NCBI GenBank assembly: GCA_009617715.1
Contig: VTFK01000435.1
Coordinates: forward strand, 434,001 to 498,000
Length of the DNA stretch: 64,000 nucleotides
From: Plectrocnemia conspersa
Lineage: Eukaryota; Arthropoda; Insecta; Trichoptera; Polycentropodidae
Reading direction: 5' to 3'
Below the pieces are notes generated by a model. It was not told the DNA's origin. It searched no databases and saw only the letters and a program-made list of their open reading frames with translations. How positions within the stretch are numbered: position 1 is the first letter of the stretch; each line of letters begins with the position of its first letter. The position numbers were made by a program, and so were the translations under genes. Below, piece after piece: positions 11,290-22,905 of the stretch.

Positions 11290-13628
11290 ATGGCATTAGG
11301 TTCAAACAGCCAAATTCACGTCCATTTATAAATGAAAAAGTATGTAAGAATATACTGTATGGATGGAAGTTTAGGGAAGTGGATTTTGACCACTTCAATG
11401 ATTGCTGTCTCGTACGGATTGGACACAATTGTATCAAACAATTGATGTTAGTTCTGCTCTTGATGTTTTTTATAAATAATTTTATGGTATTTTTGATAAG
11501 TGTTTTTCCAGAAAATATCCAACGACTAATAGAATTTATCCAATATGGTTCTCGAATGAGGTAATTACAATTCTTAGAAAGAAACATATCATACATAAAA
11601 TCTGGAAACGAACACGAAATTCTCTCATTTATGAAGAATTTCGTACTCTGCGATCGCGTGCAAAATTGATGATTTCCGATTGCCATCGGAACTACAATAT
11701 ATTGGAGACTGTAAAAAGTCGATAATTTTAGATCCGAAAAAAATTTGGAAATTCGTTAGCTCAAAACGCGAAGGCCAATCCTTACTGTCATCCATGAGTT
11801 CGAACAACATCAATTTTGAAGGTTCTGAAGAGATTGCAGATGGATTTGCTAGGTATTTTCAAACCGTATACCATAATGATGGGTCACATTTAGAGTTTAA
11901 TTCTAATTACGATGAGACTCATCGTTCATGGTCATCTTTGTTATCAATCAAAACCTTTAGTTTGGTTGATATGGAATATGGATTTAGCAGACTAAAGTCC
12001 ATTTTTACCTCGGGACCAGATTTTATTCCAGACTACATTCTGAAAGGATGCAAGTCTGGTATTTTACAGCCTCTAAAATTTATATTTAATTTAATTTTGA
12101 GATCCTCTTGTTTTCCAGAATTGTGGAAATGCTCGAAAGTCACTCCGATTCATAAAAAGGGTCCCAAATCTCAGATTGACAATTACAGGCCAATAGCTTT
12201 GATCTCATCACCTGCAAAATTATTTAAAATTGTTTTGCATAAATACATTTTTAATTATTGCAGGTGTATGCTTCTCGACCAACAACATGGTTTCCGTAAA
12301 TCTCGATCCACTGTCACTAATCTAATGGTTTTGTCTAACTATGTTTCAAAATCATTGGACTCTGGTGTACAAGTGGACGTCATATACACATACTTTGAAA
12401 AAAGCATTTGATAAAGTTAACCATGCTTTACTTTAAAAAAAAAGTTATCTAATTTCGGGTTTTCTGAAGATCTCATAAATCTATTCTCAAATTATTTGAC
12501 CAATAGATATCAATTCGTCAAGTATAATAACTCTTTTCAGAACGATATAAGACCCCTACTGGAGTACCTCAAGGATCCAATTTGGGTCCATTGTTGTTTT
12601 TATTGTTCATTAATGACATAGAAACAGCAATAGAGCATTCAGATTTTTTATTATATGCAGATGACTTGAAAATTTACAAGAAAATGCATTCGATTTCTGA
12701 TTCCCTCGACCTACAGGAGGATCTCAACTCTATATGGAAATGGGCTTGCTATAACCAATTGCCTTTCAGTGTAAAGAAATGTCACACAATTTCATTTTCA
12801 AGGTCGTTAACGCCGGCAAAATATTCATACCATCTAGGCGGTTATTTTCTGGAAAGGTTTTCTTCAACTAAGGATTTAGAAGTGACTTTCGAAGAACGTT
12901 GGAAATTTAGCCAGCACATTACAGAGACTCATAGCAAATCCTTAAAAATGCTCGGTTTCATCTTGAGAAATGCACGTTACTTCAGGAATACTTTAGTATT
13001 GCGCACTCTTTATGATACTCTAGTCCGCAGCATACTAGAAACTAGCTCCATCATTTGAATCCCAGGCGTAATGAATCAATGTAATGAATTGAAGCTGGAA
13101 AAAGTACAACGTGCATTTCTTCGATATTTATACTTGAAGGAATACGGGTATTATCCGTTCTTGTTTCCCAGTGCTTTTATTTTGGGAGCCCTGGGATACG
13201 TTTCTTTGTCGACTCGCAGAAGTGTTTATGTAATTAAACACTTCTGGAAATTGCTCAAGGGCATCGTAGACAATCCTTCAGTGCTCGAGCAGCTTCAAAT
13301 GTGGGCTCCTGAAGGTGGTTATAGTTCTCGGTCACGTCCACTATTCTTGCCTGTTAAGTCTAGAACTGGAGCACTTGCCAACTCTTCTCTGGCCAAGGCT
13401 ATTTATCTGCTCAATTCTGTCCATAGAAATATTGACATTTTCTCTTCCACATATAGAGTTTTGGTTCAGTTCGTATGGGACAATGCACACCTGTTGAGGT
13501 GATTTGTGTCTGTTGTTTTGTCTTGTTTATATTTGTATGTATTATGATGTATTAGTACTTTTGACTATTGTGACGCATTGGGTTTGCCTGTCAGGTCACG
13601 ATGGTTATAATTTTAATAAATAAATAAA
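11290..13628 (+). mobile_element. LINE-A: 5'-truncated non-LTR retrotransposon
   Basis: A dead copy of a Jockey/CR1-group non-LTR retrotransposon in sense orientation. It begins in the linker after the endonuclease domain, where a block around 11370-11690 reads, with frameshifts, as the Trp-Phe-Ser-rich linker typical before RT. Reverse transcriptase follows, then a C-terminal region ending at a TGA at 13500-13502. A short 3' UTR ends in AATAAATAAATAAAAT (13613-13628), the simple-repeat tail usual for this group. The 3' UTR contains a short GC stem region (about 13573-13606). A second, further deleted remnant of the family lies at 58838-59240. The target-site duplication was not identified. 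Group placement rests on motif style, not on a tree. Confidence 0.88.
11680..13502 (+). pseudogene. Broken reverse transcriptase ORF of LINE-A
   Basis: The reverse transcriptase would copy the element's RNA at a nicked target. The reading runs through at least three frames. The first block (to about 12400) has the NYRPIALISSPAKLF and QQHGFRKSRSTVTNL motifs of the RT fingers. A frameshift near 12400 splits the catalytic KAFDKVNHALL motif, and another lies near 12436. The block from about 12555 has GVPQGSNLGPLLFLLFIND and the intact catalytic YADD. A TGA at 13056-13058 replaces the expected Trp codon, after which the C-terminal block continues to 13502. An additional frameshift near 11700-11720 separates the linker from RT. 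No functional enzyme is possible from this copy. Confidence 0.88.
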
Positions 13629-14399
13629 ATGTATTAAGCATTTATATTGAATACTTAATACATCACGCATTCTCAAGCTCTTTTATCTGCAAATTAATTT
13701 ATTCACAAAATGAATGATTACATAAATTATTGAACATTAATTGACATGTAAGTTCTACAAATTCTCTTTATTCATCCATTGATGAAAAAAATTGACACGG
13801 TACGTTTCGGACTTCGCGTGACCTGAACCAGTTTCTAGCCTGCTTACATTGCTGTCAAATTACAGTTATTTGGCCTTCCTTTTCGTCCGTTTTTCTTTCA
13901 TCCCCTTCTGGGAGTAATTTAAAAGTGTTTCAGTTGTGTTTTTTGATTCTATCCTTTTTCCCTGAGAAAATTAAAAAAAGAGAAATTGAATTTAGCACTT
14001 TACGTTTATAATACCGCATTTTCTTATGTATAGTTAAAACATCACATGGTTTTGATAAAAAGTAGTAGCTGGTTTAAATAAAACACTATTTTATGTTTTT
14101 AAAGCGACTACGTGTGAGCTAACTGTCGTGTGAAACGGTCCACTGTGGTATTCCTTTGTGTTGTCACTTTGAGCATGTTTGGATTCCAACATTTTTATTA
14201 ATACTGTAAAAAGCAGAAGCTAATACCAGTTTTAGTTATTCTATTAATGATTAATACAACCAAACATATCTTTTGAAATGTTAAACACATTTATATGATT
14301 TGGCGAGTACACTTTAAATTCTATTTGAATATGTGTGTAAGTAAGTAGATTATTTTTTATGAAATTCAGAATGTTGTTGAATCTTATTAATATCGAGAA
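13629..14399. other. Mixed non-coding DNA
   Basis: AT-rich with a GC-richer patch at about 13790-13960. No frame, element end or RNA gene is recognised. Confidence 0.4.
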
Positions 14400-15140
14400 G
14401 AGCATCAAATCTCCTTCCTATATTTGATGCTCTTAACGTGTTCGATCCCAATCAACATCCATTATATTATAGCATACATCCCACGTTCGCACGCGTGAAT
14501 AGTTTACAAGTTAAGAATCAACCAGCGGTTTACACAAAAGCCTCCACAAATAGACTTTGTAATACTAGTCTGAACTGTAGCATGTTATTTTGGTTTCAAT
14601 ATTCACTTATACATACATATAATACATTATACGTGAGTTTTGAATTGAAGCCCGAAGCCCAGCAAAACTGAGAGATACAGTACAGCAATCATTATTAATG
14701 CGGCTCAGATGTGTAACCGGCGAACTGGTAATGGCAATTGCTACTGCCGACAAATGGGCAGGTGCACAGCAGGGTTCGTGTCACGCGACAAGCGGCAACA
14801 TGCAACTACCATAAAAGATGCACCTGCTGCACACTGGGGTATTAAATTCGAAACACCCAGTAGATGCACTGATTCGTATCGGACTCGGACAATGACTGTC
14901 GAGTTGTATTCAAATGCCACTCGCTCGGGACTAGGCGGACGAGGAGAATGTAACTGCGCATTTAATATCGCGCTGGGGTGGTTTTGACCCTTCAGGGTTG
15001 TTAGATGTGTGTTGCTGTCACCGTTTGCTTATTGACGCCAATGGCATACACCATTGCTCGCGAGTAAGTACATGTAGTCCTCGACTTACATACGTACAAT
15101 TTGCCATAAACATAGATAAACATACATGACCTTCTCCTCC
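14400..15140. other. GC-richer island with a strong splice-donor-like end
   Basis: Two chance frames (77 and 92 codons, +) without recognisable domains fall here. Near the right end a CAG/GT-bounded segment (14996-15063) is open in one frame for 22 codons and is followed by the strong donor GTAAGTAC. The translation (starting LLDVCCCHRLL) resembles nothing I know, so it is kept as a candidate in the findings rather than called as an exon. Confidence 0.3.
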
Positions 15141-15959
15141 ACTCTTTGGTTTTTAGCAAGGCATAGTCGATTTTGAATATATCGCAAATAAATATTTTTT
15201 TACATGAATATTTACTGCATATAAATATAAAAATTCACTAATTTAAATACATTTATCTGACTATAGATATAGTTAATTATTCAGATGATTTATAATCAAG
15301 GTAAAATAAATTGGTAGATTAAATTTAAAATATCGAAGTCAAAGGACAAATGTGGATTCTTTCTGTTTAGAACTATATAGTTTTATTCAATATAAAAAAA
15401 CATACATACAGTGCATTTTCATTACATGTTATATTAAAAAAATCTGTACAAATAATTTATATGATTTTTAAAGCCTTCGATGTTTCAAAACCAAAATTTT
15501 ACGAGACAGAGAAAACATGCTTTTTAAGTACTTATATAAAAGGAAGCTTCTCATTTTTTTAAGCCTCTTAAAAACAAGCATTTCTATTTAAATATGATAT
15601 AAACATACAATAAAATTTTCTGCTTTTTTGTTATCGTTTGTTCTCAAAAACAACACATTGGATGTATATTAAAAATAAAATTAAACTGTGCTAAAAAAAA
15701 CTTATTAATCTAGAAGCCTTTAATGGAAATAAGGGATCTTAAAATGTATTTTTTAAATTATCAATGTTATAAAAATTTGTGTTTTTAATACAGATTTAAT
15801 AGTGGGACTTCAGATTCAATAAATAAACTATTTTTTTATTCAGAATTATAGTGAATAACTCATGCTATTGAATCATTAAAAATCCCAATTCGTGATAAAA
15901 TTTTAACGGTCCAAGAAAAAATGTGTTTCTTTGTTAAAATGGTAAACCATTAGCTTAAG
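15141..15959. other. AT-rich spacer
   Basis: AT-rich with no feature recognised. Confidence 0.5.
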
Positions 15960-16560
15960 TTACAAAGTACCCGACATAAATCAGAAAGAATTAAAATAGC
16001 TATAGCTGAACGCCTGCATTTGGGTTTTCCCTCAAAACGGCCGTCTCGATAGAAAACCAAAAAAAAAACGGGTGAATGACAAAATCCGCGATAAATGTAT
16101 GTAAATATTGGATTGTAGGCGACTGAGAATCAGACTTACTGTCTGATGCCTGCACTTCACTCTCCGGAAGTAGGCGACGGTTGGCCAAGGACGGAGAATA
16201 TAATGTGTTAATTCGGGGTTACTTCGGTCGAGCTCGGTTCTCCCCGCTTTAAAATCTCTCGGAAGTTCTCTGAGGTTACCGCAAACGGGAGGTGAAGTGG
16301 GGGTAATTTAGGTCGACTAGGCCAGCTTCGAGCGCTTCCGAAAATTCCGAAGTCGGATTGTTCTTTCGAGCGCGAGCGGCGAGATACTTCCCCTTTCGCT
16401 CTCTCGCGTGTTAAGTGACGAGAGAGAGAGAGATAATGATATAGTTTTTCGCAAACTGAGATAGAACGAGTATCTCGGTTCAATTTCAATATGAGCGTAG
16501 GCGTTCTTCACGATCGCTGCACTATGTGGTATTTGCCCGATCTGGACGGCCAAAATTATT
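15960..16560. other. GC-richer island with a short GA tract
   Basis: The island has chance frames of 62 to 93 codons on the minus strand only, of low-complexity Ser/Arg/Glu type caused by the CTCTCTCG/AGAGAGAG sequence near 16395-16435. No domain is recognised. GAGAG words are known GAGA-factor-type sites in insects, so a regulatory element is possible. Confidence 0.35.
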
Positions 16561-17639
16561 TCTCCACTTTAGTTGATTCAATAAGTGCTCTTAGTCAAAT
16601 ATATGATTTTATAAGTGTTAAAAAATACATTATAGAAAAAAAACTTTTTTTAAAAAAAAACTAAAAAAATTAACTTTTTTTTTATTTTTATTTCATGAAA
16701 TAATTCTTGCAATTTTATTTTTAAAAGTATTTAAAGTATTATTTTTTTGTAGGCTCGAGGAAGAGGAATTCCAAATTGAACGGTCGTGCGTAGCGTAAAA
16801 AAAAATTTCGCCGCGTAGCGTAAAAAAAAAAAATTTTTATATGTCACAAATTTGCTGTTTTATATTACAAAAAAATATTTGACTAGCATTTTATCATACT
16901 CAGTATTGTTTTTTTTAAATATGTGTATATTTGGTGATTCTAAACAAATTCTTATTTTATTTTATTAGTACGCGATCCACAATTCGACGTTTACTGATTT
17001 TACCACGGTAACCATATTAATAAAAAATTACAATCATTACAATACTGTATTTTAAATTTGAGGTTAGCACGTTAACTATTTAAAAAGTTATAATGGTTTA
17101 AAAGGTTTAGGTCCTAACTTTCGCGACTAAGCCCCGTCCCATTTTTAAGAATAATGCATTTTTAAGGTATGCAATGTGTTAAAAACTGCAAAAATCCGCA
17201 GTCAATTTTACATGTATCATAAAGAAAAAGACCTAAGCTATATATTGTACATAAAATCTAGATTAAAAAGTAGTGGGAAATATAACTAATGAACTCAAAA
17301 TTAAAAAAAAATATAGGAAAAAGGACTAAAAAATGGTACTTATTCAAAATATTATTGTGTGTTTAATATGACAGCTATTGCAAGAAAGAGCTATGAAACG
17401 TAGAAACACTTTCGGTAGACCTTGTTCGGTAACTTCCAGAGAGTGACTGCAGGCCTGCATTTTTTAATTGTTTTTAATTTAATGGTACGGGAATATAAAA
17501 AATAAAATTTAATTTAAAATTAACACAATCTCTATTTATCGCCTTTTATATAAATATATCTTAAATGCTTATATTGTACCAAAAACCTCTCTTAGGGTCG
17601 TTATTTTTGCTATTATTAAATAAGCATGTGTGTTTAATC
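16561..17639. other. AT-rich spacer with a two-copy 25-bp tandem
   Basis: AT-rich with many A and T runs. A 25-bp unit starting GCGTAGCGTAAAAAAAA is present twice in tandem at 16788 and 16813. The TAGCGTAAAA word with a following poly-A resembles decayed transposon ends, but no partner end was found. Confidence 0.4.
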
Positions 17640-17990
17640 CGTCAACCAGTGACAAAAATTTCCGCATTCAATATTGATCAATGACCGAAGTTTACCGCCA
17701 GCAAAGCGCTGCTTCGCTGATTCAGATCATTTTATTTGATTTGGCGATGCCTCCCTATTCTGCTCCCTCTATTTGTTTTCCTTTGTTGCGTGCAGCCTCA
17801 ATTTTTCCGGGAGCCAGTCTCTTCTCGAAAGGACTCCCCTCGTGCTTCCGGTCGTCCGAGGATCCAACGGCCCGCACTTCCGGATTTTCCAGACCTCGTC
17901 CCATTCACTATCCACCACTGTGTTCCCATGACCCACATTATATAATTGTTGTAAATACAATTTAAATCGTATTTACAACAACTGTAACGC
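17640..17990. other. GC-richer island ending in a small hairpin
   Basis: Overlapping chance frames on both strands (60-94 codons) with no domain. The right border has an inverted repeat with 13-base arms (17946-17958 and 17969-17981, TTGTTGTAAATAC and complement) around a 10-base AT loop. Role unknown. Confidence 0.35.
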
Positions 17991-18199
17991 ATATTTTACT
18001 ACTTATGCAATTAAATTCTGTATCTTAACTCCATAACAGGATTTTTTACACTATTAAATAATTTTAATAATATTTAGTGATTATGTAGATAATTATAGCT
18101 TGGAAACAATACTTAAAAATATTGTAGTCCATGTAAATATTATAATCATCCTAAGTTGTTTTACTATTATGCTCTTATTACTATAGTTCTACCACCCTT
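17991..18199. other. AT-rich spacer
   Basis: AT-rich with no feature recognised. Confidence 0.5.
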
Positions 18200-18720
18200 T
18201 ATACCATTAATACCCCAACGGCCAAAAAGGAACATTTTCACCCGATTTTCGCCACAATTTCAATTATGACTACATCGAAATAACTCCATAGTTAAACGCC
18301 CAGTTAACATTCATGCGCCACACGGTTAGAACGAGCGGTAGTGAGAAGAAAATTTTAGCAGTGAGCGCAAAGCCGCGACGTTATGGAAACGGGCATTAAA
18401 ATCAGTTTTGCAGCCTGGAGACGAACCAATTACCGGGAGTGCCGATGGTCTAAAAAGGAACAAGGATTATGCCAATTGCTGCAGCAGCCAGTGGCGGCGC
18501 TTCGCTTGGGCAACCCTCTATGAAATTGGCTTGTTTGCATTTTCAGACGAAATTTCTTTGTTTGCCCGTCGTAACGCGAGATGTGTTTTGTGCTTTGCTC
18601 TGAACGGGAGTTTCGCCCTCGTCCCTTTATCTCTGGAGTTTTGAATAGCGAAGTTATATTCGGAATCATTTATTTTTTTGGTTCCAAAAGCTCAAGAGAG
18701 TCTGGACTGTCACTAGAAAG
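18200..18720. other. GC-richer island
   Basis: Mixed-composition DNA with CpGs and chance frames of 62-79 codons on both strands. No motif or splice structure I can support. Possibly regulatory. Confidence 0.35.
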
Positions 18721-18839
18721 TAATTCTGTTTTTGACTGTAAATTTCCGCTTTTTAAATTACAATTTTAGGTTAATTTTTTTTGTACAAAAGTGCTATATT
18801 ATAATTAGCGAAACAACATAGTTTTGATTCTTTAGGTAA

Positions 18840-19035
18840 GACCGTAACATGTGGATAATATATTAGGGAATTCCGTATTTTAAAAGTTTATATTATAAAT
18901 TAATCCGTCATGCCATACTGTATCAAAAGCCTTTTCTATATCTAGTAATAAAAAACCAGAACATTTTTTTATAATAAAATCGGCAGATATATGCTCTTTT
19001 AGTCTATTAAGTTGATGGTTGCGGAAAAAAGTCGG
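18840..19035 (-). pseudogene. Relic of a non-LTR reverse transcriptase
   Basis: On the minus strand the sequence reads [16 protein letters not shown] followed by [17 protein letters not shown]. This contains the conserved RT region with the catalytic Asp in the [11 protein letters not shown] motif of Jockey-type elements. A one-base shift after GLIY continues into KLLKYGIP, the next expected block. Only about 60 codons survive and both ends are lost. It differs from the KAFDKVNH of LINE-A and the KKAFDTVDH of LINE-B, so it is a separate family. Confidence 0.8.
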
Positions 19036-19190
19036 AATGGCGTAGTCCTTATGACCTAGATTGGTAATCCAGAGGCCATGGGTTCGGCCCTCCGCAGCAG
19101 ATATTTATTGAGACCATTCGCTATTAATAAAAACCGTTATCAGCTGCACAAGTGACATGTATTGATTGTAAATTAAAATACAGATAATAA
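19031..19190 (+). repeat. Candidate tRNA-derived SINE fragment
   Basis: Starting at 19031 the sequence has an A-box-like TGGCGTAGTCC and, about 40 bases on, a B-box-like GGGTTCGGCCCTCC, the spacing seen in tRNA promoters. The acceptor arms do not pair and the tRNA fold is degenerate, which argues against a functional tRNA. A body of about 100 bases and an AT-rich tail follow. It directly abuts the RT relic. No second copy was seen in the window. Confidence 0.35.
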
Positions 19191-20259
19191 ATTATATATA
19201 TCTCACCGATTCTCAGAATTTGAGTCTGGTGGTTAATACTTACTTTTAGATATTTATTCATATTTTTTTATAAGACCGTATATATTTTTTTAATATGATC
19301 TTATTGCGCTTGTTTAAGAAAATACTATGTCATTTTTGATAGACATAAAATAAGCGATTATATGCATTATTTTATATTTCAATGTTTTTTTTAAGTATTT
19401 TGGTTTAAAATTTGGCAGTGATCTTTTTAAAAAATAAAAAATAAATATTACACTAAATCGATTCACCGTTACATTTTATAATTAGACTAAAATTGTGGTT
19501 AATGATCATACATATTAAATTAGCAATCATTTTTTTTTTCATATACTCAACGAATCAACACACGTTCATGTATGAAAGTGAATATGTATATAAATAACTG
19601 TATGTTTAAATATATATTTGTTATATATTATTATATATAGAATTAGTAGAATTTGAGTGAATCTTTTTATGTTATTTTTGGTCATTTTTTAATTTTAAAT
19701 GTAAACGTAACCAAAGGTTAACTGTGCGGTTATAGATCTTTAGCTAATTTGCACCTAATCCATTATTTATTTTTTTCCACTGAGTGATTTTATTTTTTTT
19801 TTTGTTTAAATTGTGAACAATAATGAATTTTGTGTCTGTAAAATTTACAAGTATTGTTTATAATATATTTTTATTATATATTTATATAGTAAAACTAAAC
19901 GTTTTATGAATATGTGTCATCTGCACATGCCTATTAAAAAGCAAAGCAAAATTCCCAAACTTAGTAAACATTTCTCGTATATACTTAATTTAAATTTATT
20001 GTTTTAATGTTAAGGACGCCTTGCCGTTCTGTTGTTAGGCCATGCATATATATTTCTAAACTAAACAAATATAATTAACTAACTATATTAAAGTCGTGAC
20101 AATGCCCGTCACATTTGCTGTAAAATAAAGGACTCATTTCTTTTGTTAAACAAAAAATAAAAGTTACGTCTGTTAGTATTTCTTGGAACAGCCATATATA
20201 CATACATAGTATATCTATGTAAATATACGTGTATATCATATATGATATATCATATATAA
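19191..20259. other. AT-rich spacer
   Basis: AT-rich. A short palindrome made of ATATCATATATGATATAT words lies near 20234-20260. Nothing else was recognised. Confidence 0.5.
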
Positions 20260-20770
20260 TTAACGAGCGCCCCTTGTGCTTACACCGTTTTTCGTTACAC
20301 CCAGCGAGCGGAGGCCGCATTGTACGTACGCCAAAAAACCAACTGAGTAATTTCTCGTGCAATTGTGAATTCCCTTGCCAGTGACGGCGCGAATTAAAAT
20401 TATAGTGTCAACGTCTGGTTTGGAGTGTCACATAAATAAATGTCTTCCTCGTTCCTTTTGTTGCAAGCGTTATTTTGCCCGCCTCCCTGGGACCGGGACA
20501 AAGATGGGACTGGGACCGGGATGGTGGCGTCCTCGTGTAATATGTATGCCGTGTTCAATTTTCCTCATCAACGCTTCCGACATTAATATCGTCGTGTTTC
20601 GCTTTAATTGAATTTTCAAAAAAATACCAACCCCACCCTTTACATGTTTTTCTTTTGGTGGCTGTGTAAAAAAATCGCATACGGGATAAGCGTCGCCGCT
20701 AAGTTTAAAAAGAAACACCGTGACGCTTGTATAAGCTTTCAGCGGACTATAACGGTACCTCCTTTCTGAT
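20260..20770. other. GC-richer island
   Basis: A GC-rich core at about 20470-20540 with repeated GGGACCGGGA/GGGACTGGGA words. Chance frames of 78-95 codons on both strands show no domain. Probably non-coding. Confidence 0.35.
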
Positions 20771-21239
20771 AAAGTTTTAAATTAACTTTATGCTTAGTTT
20801 TTTTATTAATATGTAGGATATCAGTAACGCAATTACATCTATTTCTATTTGCATTTTGATTATTGAATTATTAAATAAATATATTTATATATAAAATTGG
20901 ATCAATTAATAACTATAGTTTAGTTACCAAAAGATGATTTAAATAACTGAATGTTATTTTTTTTTTTTAGAAGTTTAGGATATATATTGAATTATTAGTA
21001 TGTTTTATATAGAATAGCTTATTTATAATGTAAATTTTTTAACTTGTAATGTTTTGTTAATGCTTTTTATTTTGGTAAATATAGATATAAATAGGAGTTA
21101 TTAATTTTTAAAAATTAATAATGTGTATATACTTTAAAAAATATTATTCTATAAAAGGACGCAAATTATTAAAATTGGAATAAAAAAATGCAATACAACC
21201 AAATTTAAATATATCATTATTATTAGCTACATCATAAAA
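20771..21239. other. AT-rich spacer
   Basis: AT-rich with no feature recognised. Confidence 0.5.
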
Positions 21240-21600
21240 CATCTCATCTCATCTCACGGTAGAAATGTTTGCCACTCCATTACAAAGTACTATGGTGCAG
21301 TTTCTGCGAAAAAAATGTTGAGCGAAATTGAGCTTTGAAAAATTTTCACCCCCACTCGGAAAACACTTTTCCGAGATATTTGCGCAGTCATCGTCGATAT
21401 CGGGTTAAACCGGTTTTATTTATTGGCCACCCCTGAAATGAATTTTCCGATGCATTTTCTCGCGAGGCTTTAAAACCCAACCCGGCAATATTTCATTTCG
21501 TCGATGGGCATTAAAACATTTTCGCCATGGCAAGCGTTTATTCCACCGATTGAAAAATTTTCACACCGATTTTCTCTATTGTTTTTTAAGTATCGACATA
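21240..21600. promoter_or_regulatory. Candidate regulatory island with repeated GAAAATTTTC-like words
   Basis: No open frame. The word GAAAAATTTTCAC occurs at about 21337 and 21552, with several TTTTCCGA/TTTTCGCC words, GGCATTAAAAC and TTTATTGGCC between them. The dense, repeated short words in a GC-richer block look like an enhancer. This is inference from composition only. Confidence 0.3.
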
Positions 21601-22609
21601 ATTTAGTACATCTTATTTATAATAATAATATGCGGCGGATAAATGATTTTTTACTTAAATAATAACTTTAATCTATTATGTAGTTATTGATGATATTTAT
21701 TTATAAAATAAAAAGTACAGTACAAAATATAAATTGACTTATATTATTAAATAATTTATTATTTTGTAGTCTTATCCTTTATATAATACAATAATTAACT
21801 TTAATTTAATTGTGTTTTAAATTAAAATTAAAAATATTGATAAGGGATCTCCTTACTTTAGTCTTTTTAAAATCATTTAGATATGCGCCTTGAAATCTAA
21901 CTTATATAATAATATTTCATCACAAAACATACTTTGAAACGCATAAATATACCAAAGAGGTTAACCTAAGTTAACACAGCATAACGGTATGAGCTCGAAA
22001 AATATTAAAAGACAAACGCAAAATACCTTTTTTTGCCTCGGGCCGGGAAAAAAGGACTGCAGAAAAGACGGGTCCCTTGCGTACCAGTTTCTTTTATCTT
22101 CTATCTACATTTTGCCCTCTTGGCTATCTGTTCGTGCTCTTGGCTCTTGTTTCTTGATCTCTTTCGTTTTGTCATTATTTTTTTTAAATTGACGCCATCC
22201 GATCCTTTTTAGACGCTTGAGATGTACATATAATATAACCGGTTATTTGTAGGGTGACATTTTTTAATTTATCTAATTATCACTTTTGCCGAAAGTCAAA
22301 AATATACTTTTAATTTAAATCATAATGAAAAACGTAATTAAACATGTAAACAGTGTTACAATATTGTTGAAAGCTTAAATATATAAATTTTCGATCAAGA
22401 AAATCGGAAAATATGTCAAAACTTTTAGAAGATCTGAAGGTATAAGACTAATACGTAAATCGCAGTTAATGTCTTATTTTTCAATTGCTATTTTAATGTA
22501 TATCTAACAATCTCAGATATTATATTTTTAGATTTTATGGAAAGTGTAATTTTGCGGCCAAAAATAAAAAAGTCTGTTTATAAACATATATGAATTACCG
22601 CATATACAA
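21601..22609. other. AT-rich spacer with a small GC patch
   Basis: AT-rich apart from 21980-22250, where a 67-codon chance frame ends in a hydrophobic tail. No start context or domain supports it. No other feature. Confidence 0.45.
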
Positions 22610-22614
22610 AGAAA

Positions 22615-22905
22615 ATTCGGATTCGGCGTTATGTGTTCTCGTGATATTATCTAAATGATTCGCTGATGATTCTTATGTCAATGCAGTTTCTAAGCTTGTC
22701 TCTGTGGTTGTGTTTGTCTCTGAAGTCACTCACCCCATCTTGTTTCATGTGATCAAGTGTTACATCTTTTATAATTCTGATTCAAGACAGCTCTAGCGAA
22801 TCGCAGATGAGGATGTTTGCGAGCTTATTTCATCGCTTCTTGGAAAGCTCCACAAAATGTGTTACGCATTTATATGGTCACACAGGCGATCGGTAACCTA
22901 TTTGA
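22615..22905 (+). repeat. Dispersed repeat family R3, copy 1
   Basis: Shares with the copy at 59300-59600 the block ACAGCTCTAG...TTCGCAGATGA...ATTTCATCGCTT (22790-22840) and with both other copies a GGCGATCG/GGCGATTG block near its end. Copies are strongly diverged and no coding capacity or terminal repeat is visible, so the element class is unknown. Confidence 0.6.

Noticed and set aside
19031..19105. A functional tRNA gene
   Set aside because: Box-like words are present, but the acceptor and other stems do not pair; better read as a SINE remnant.
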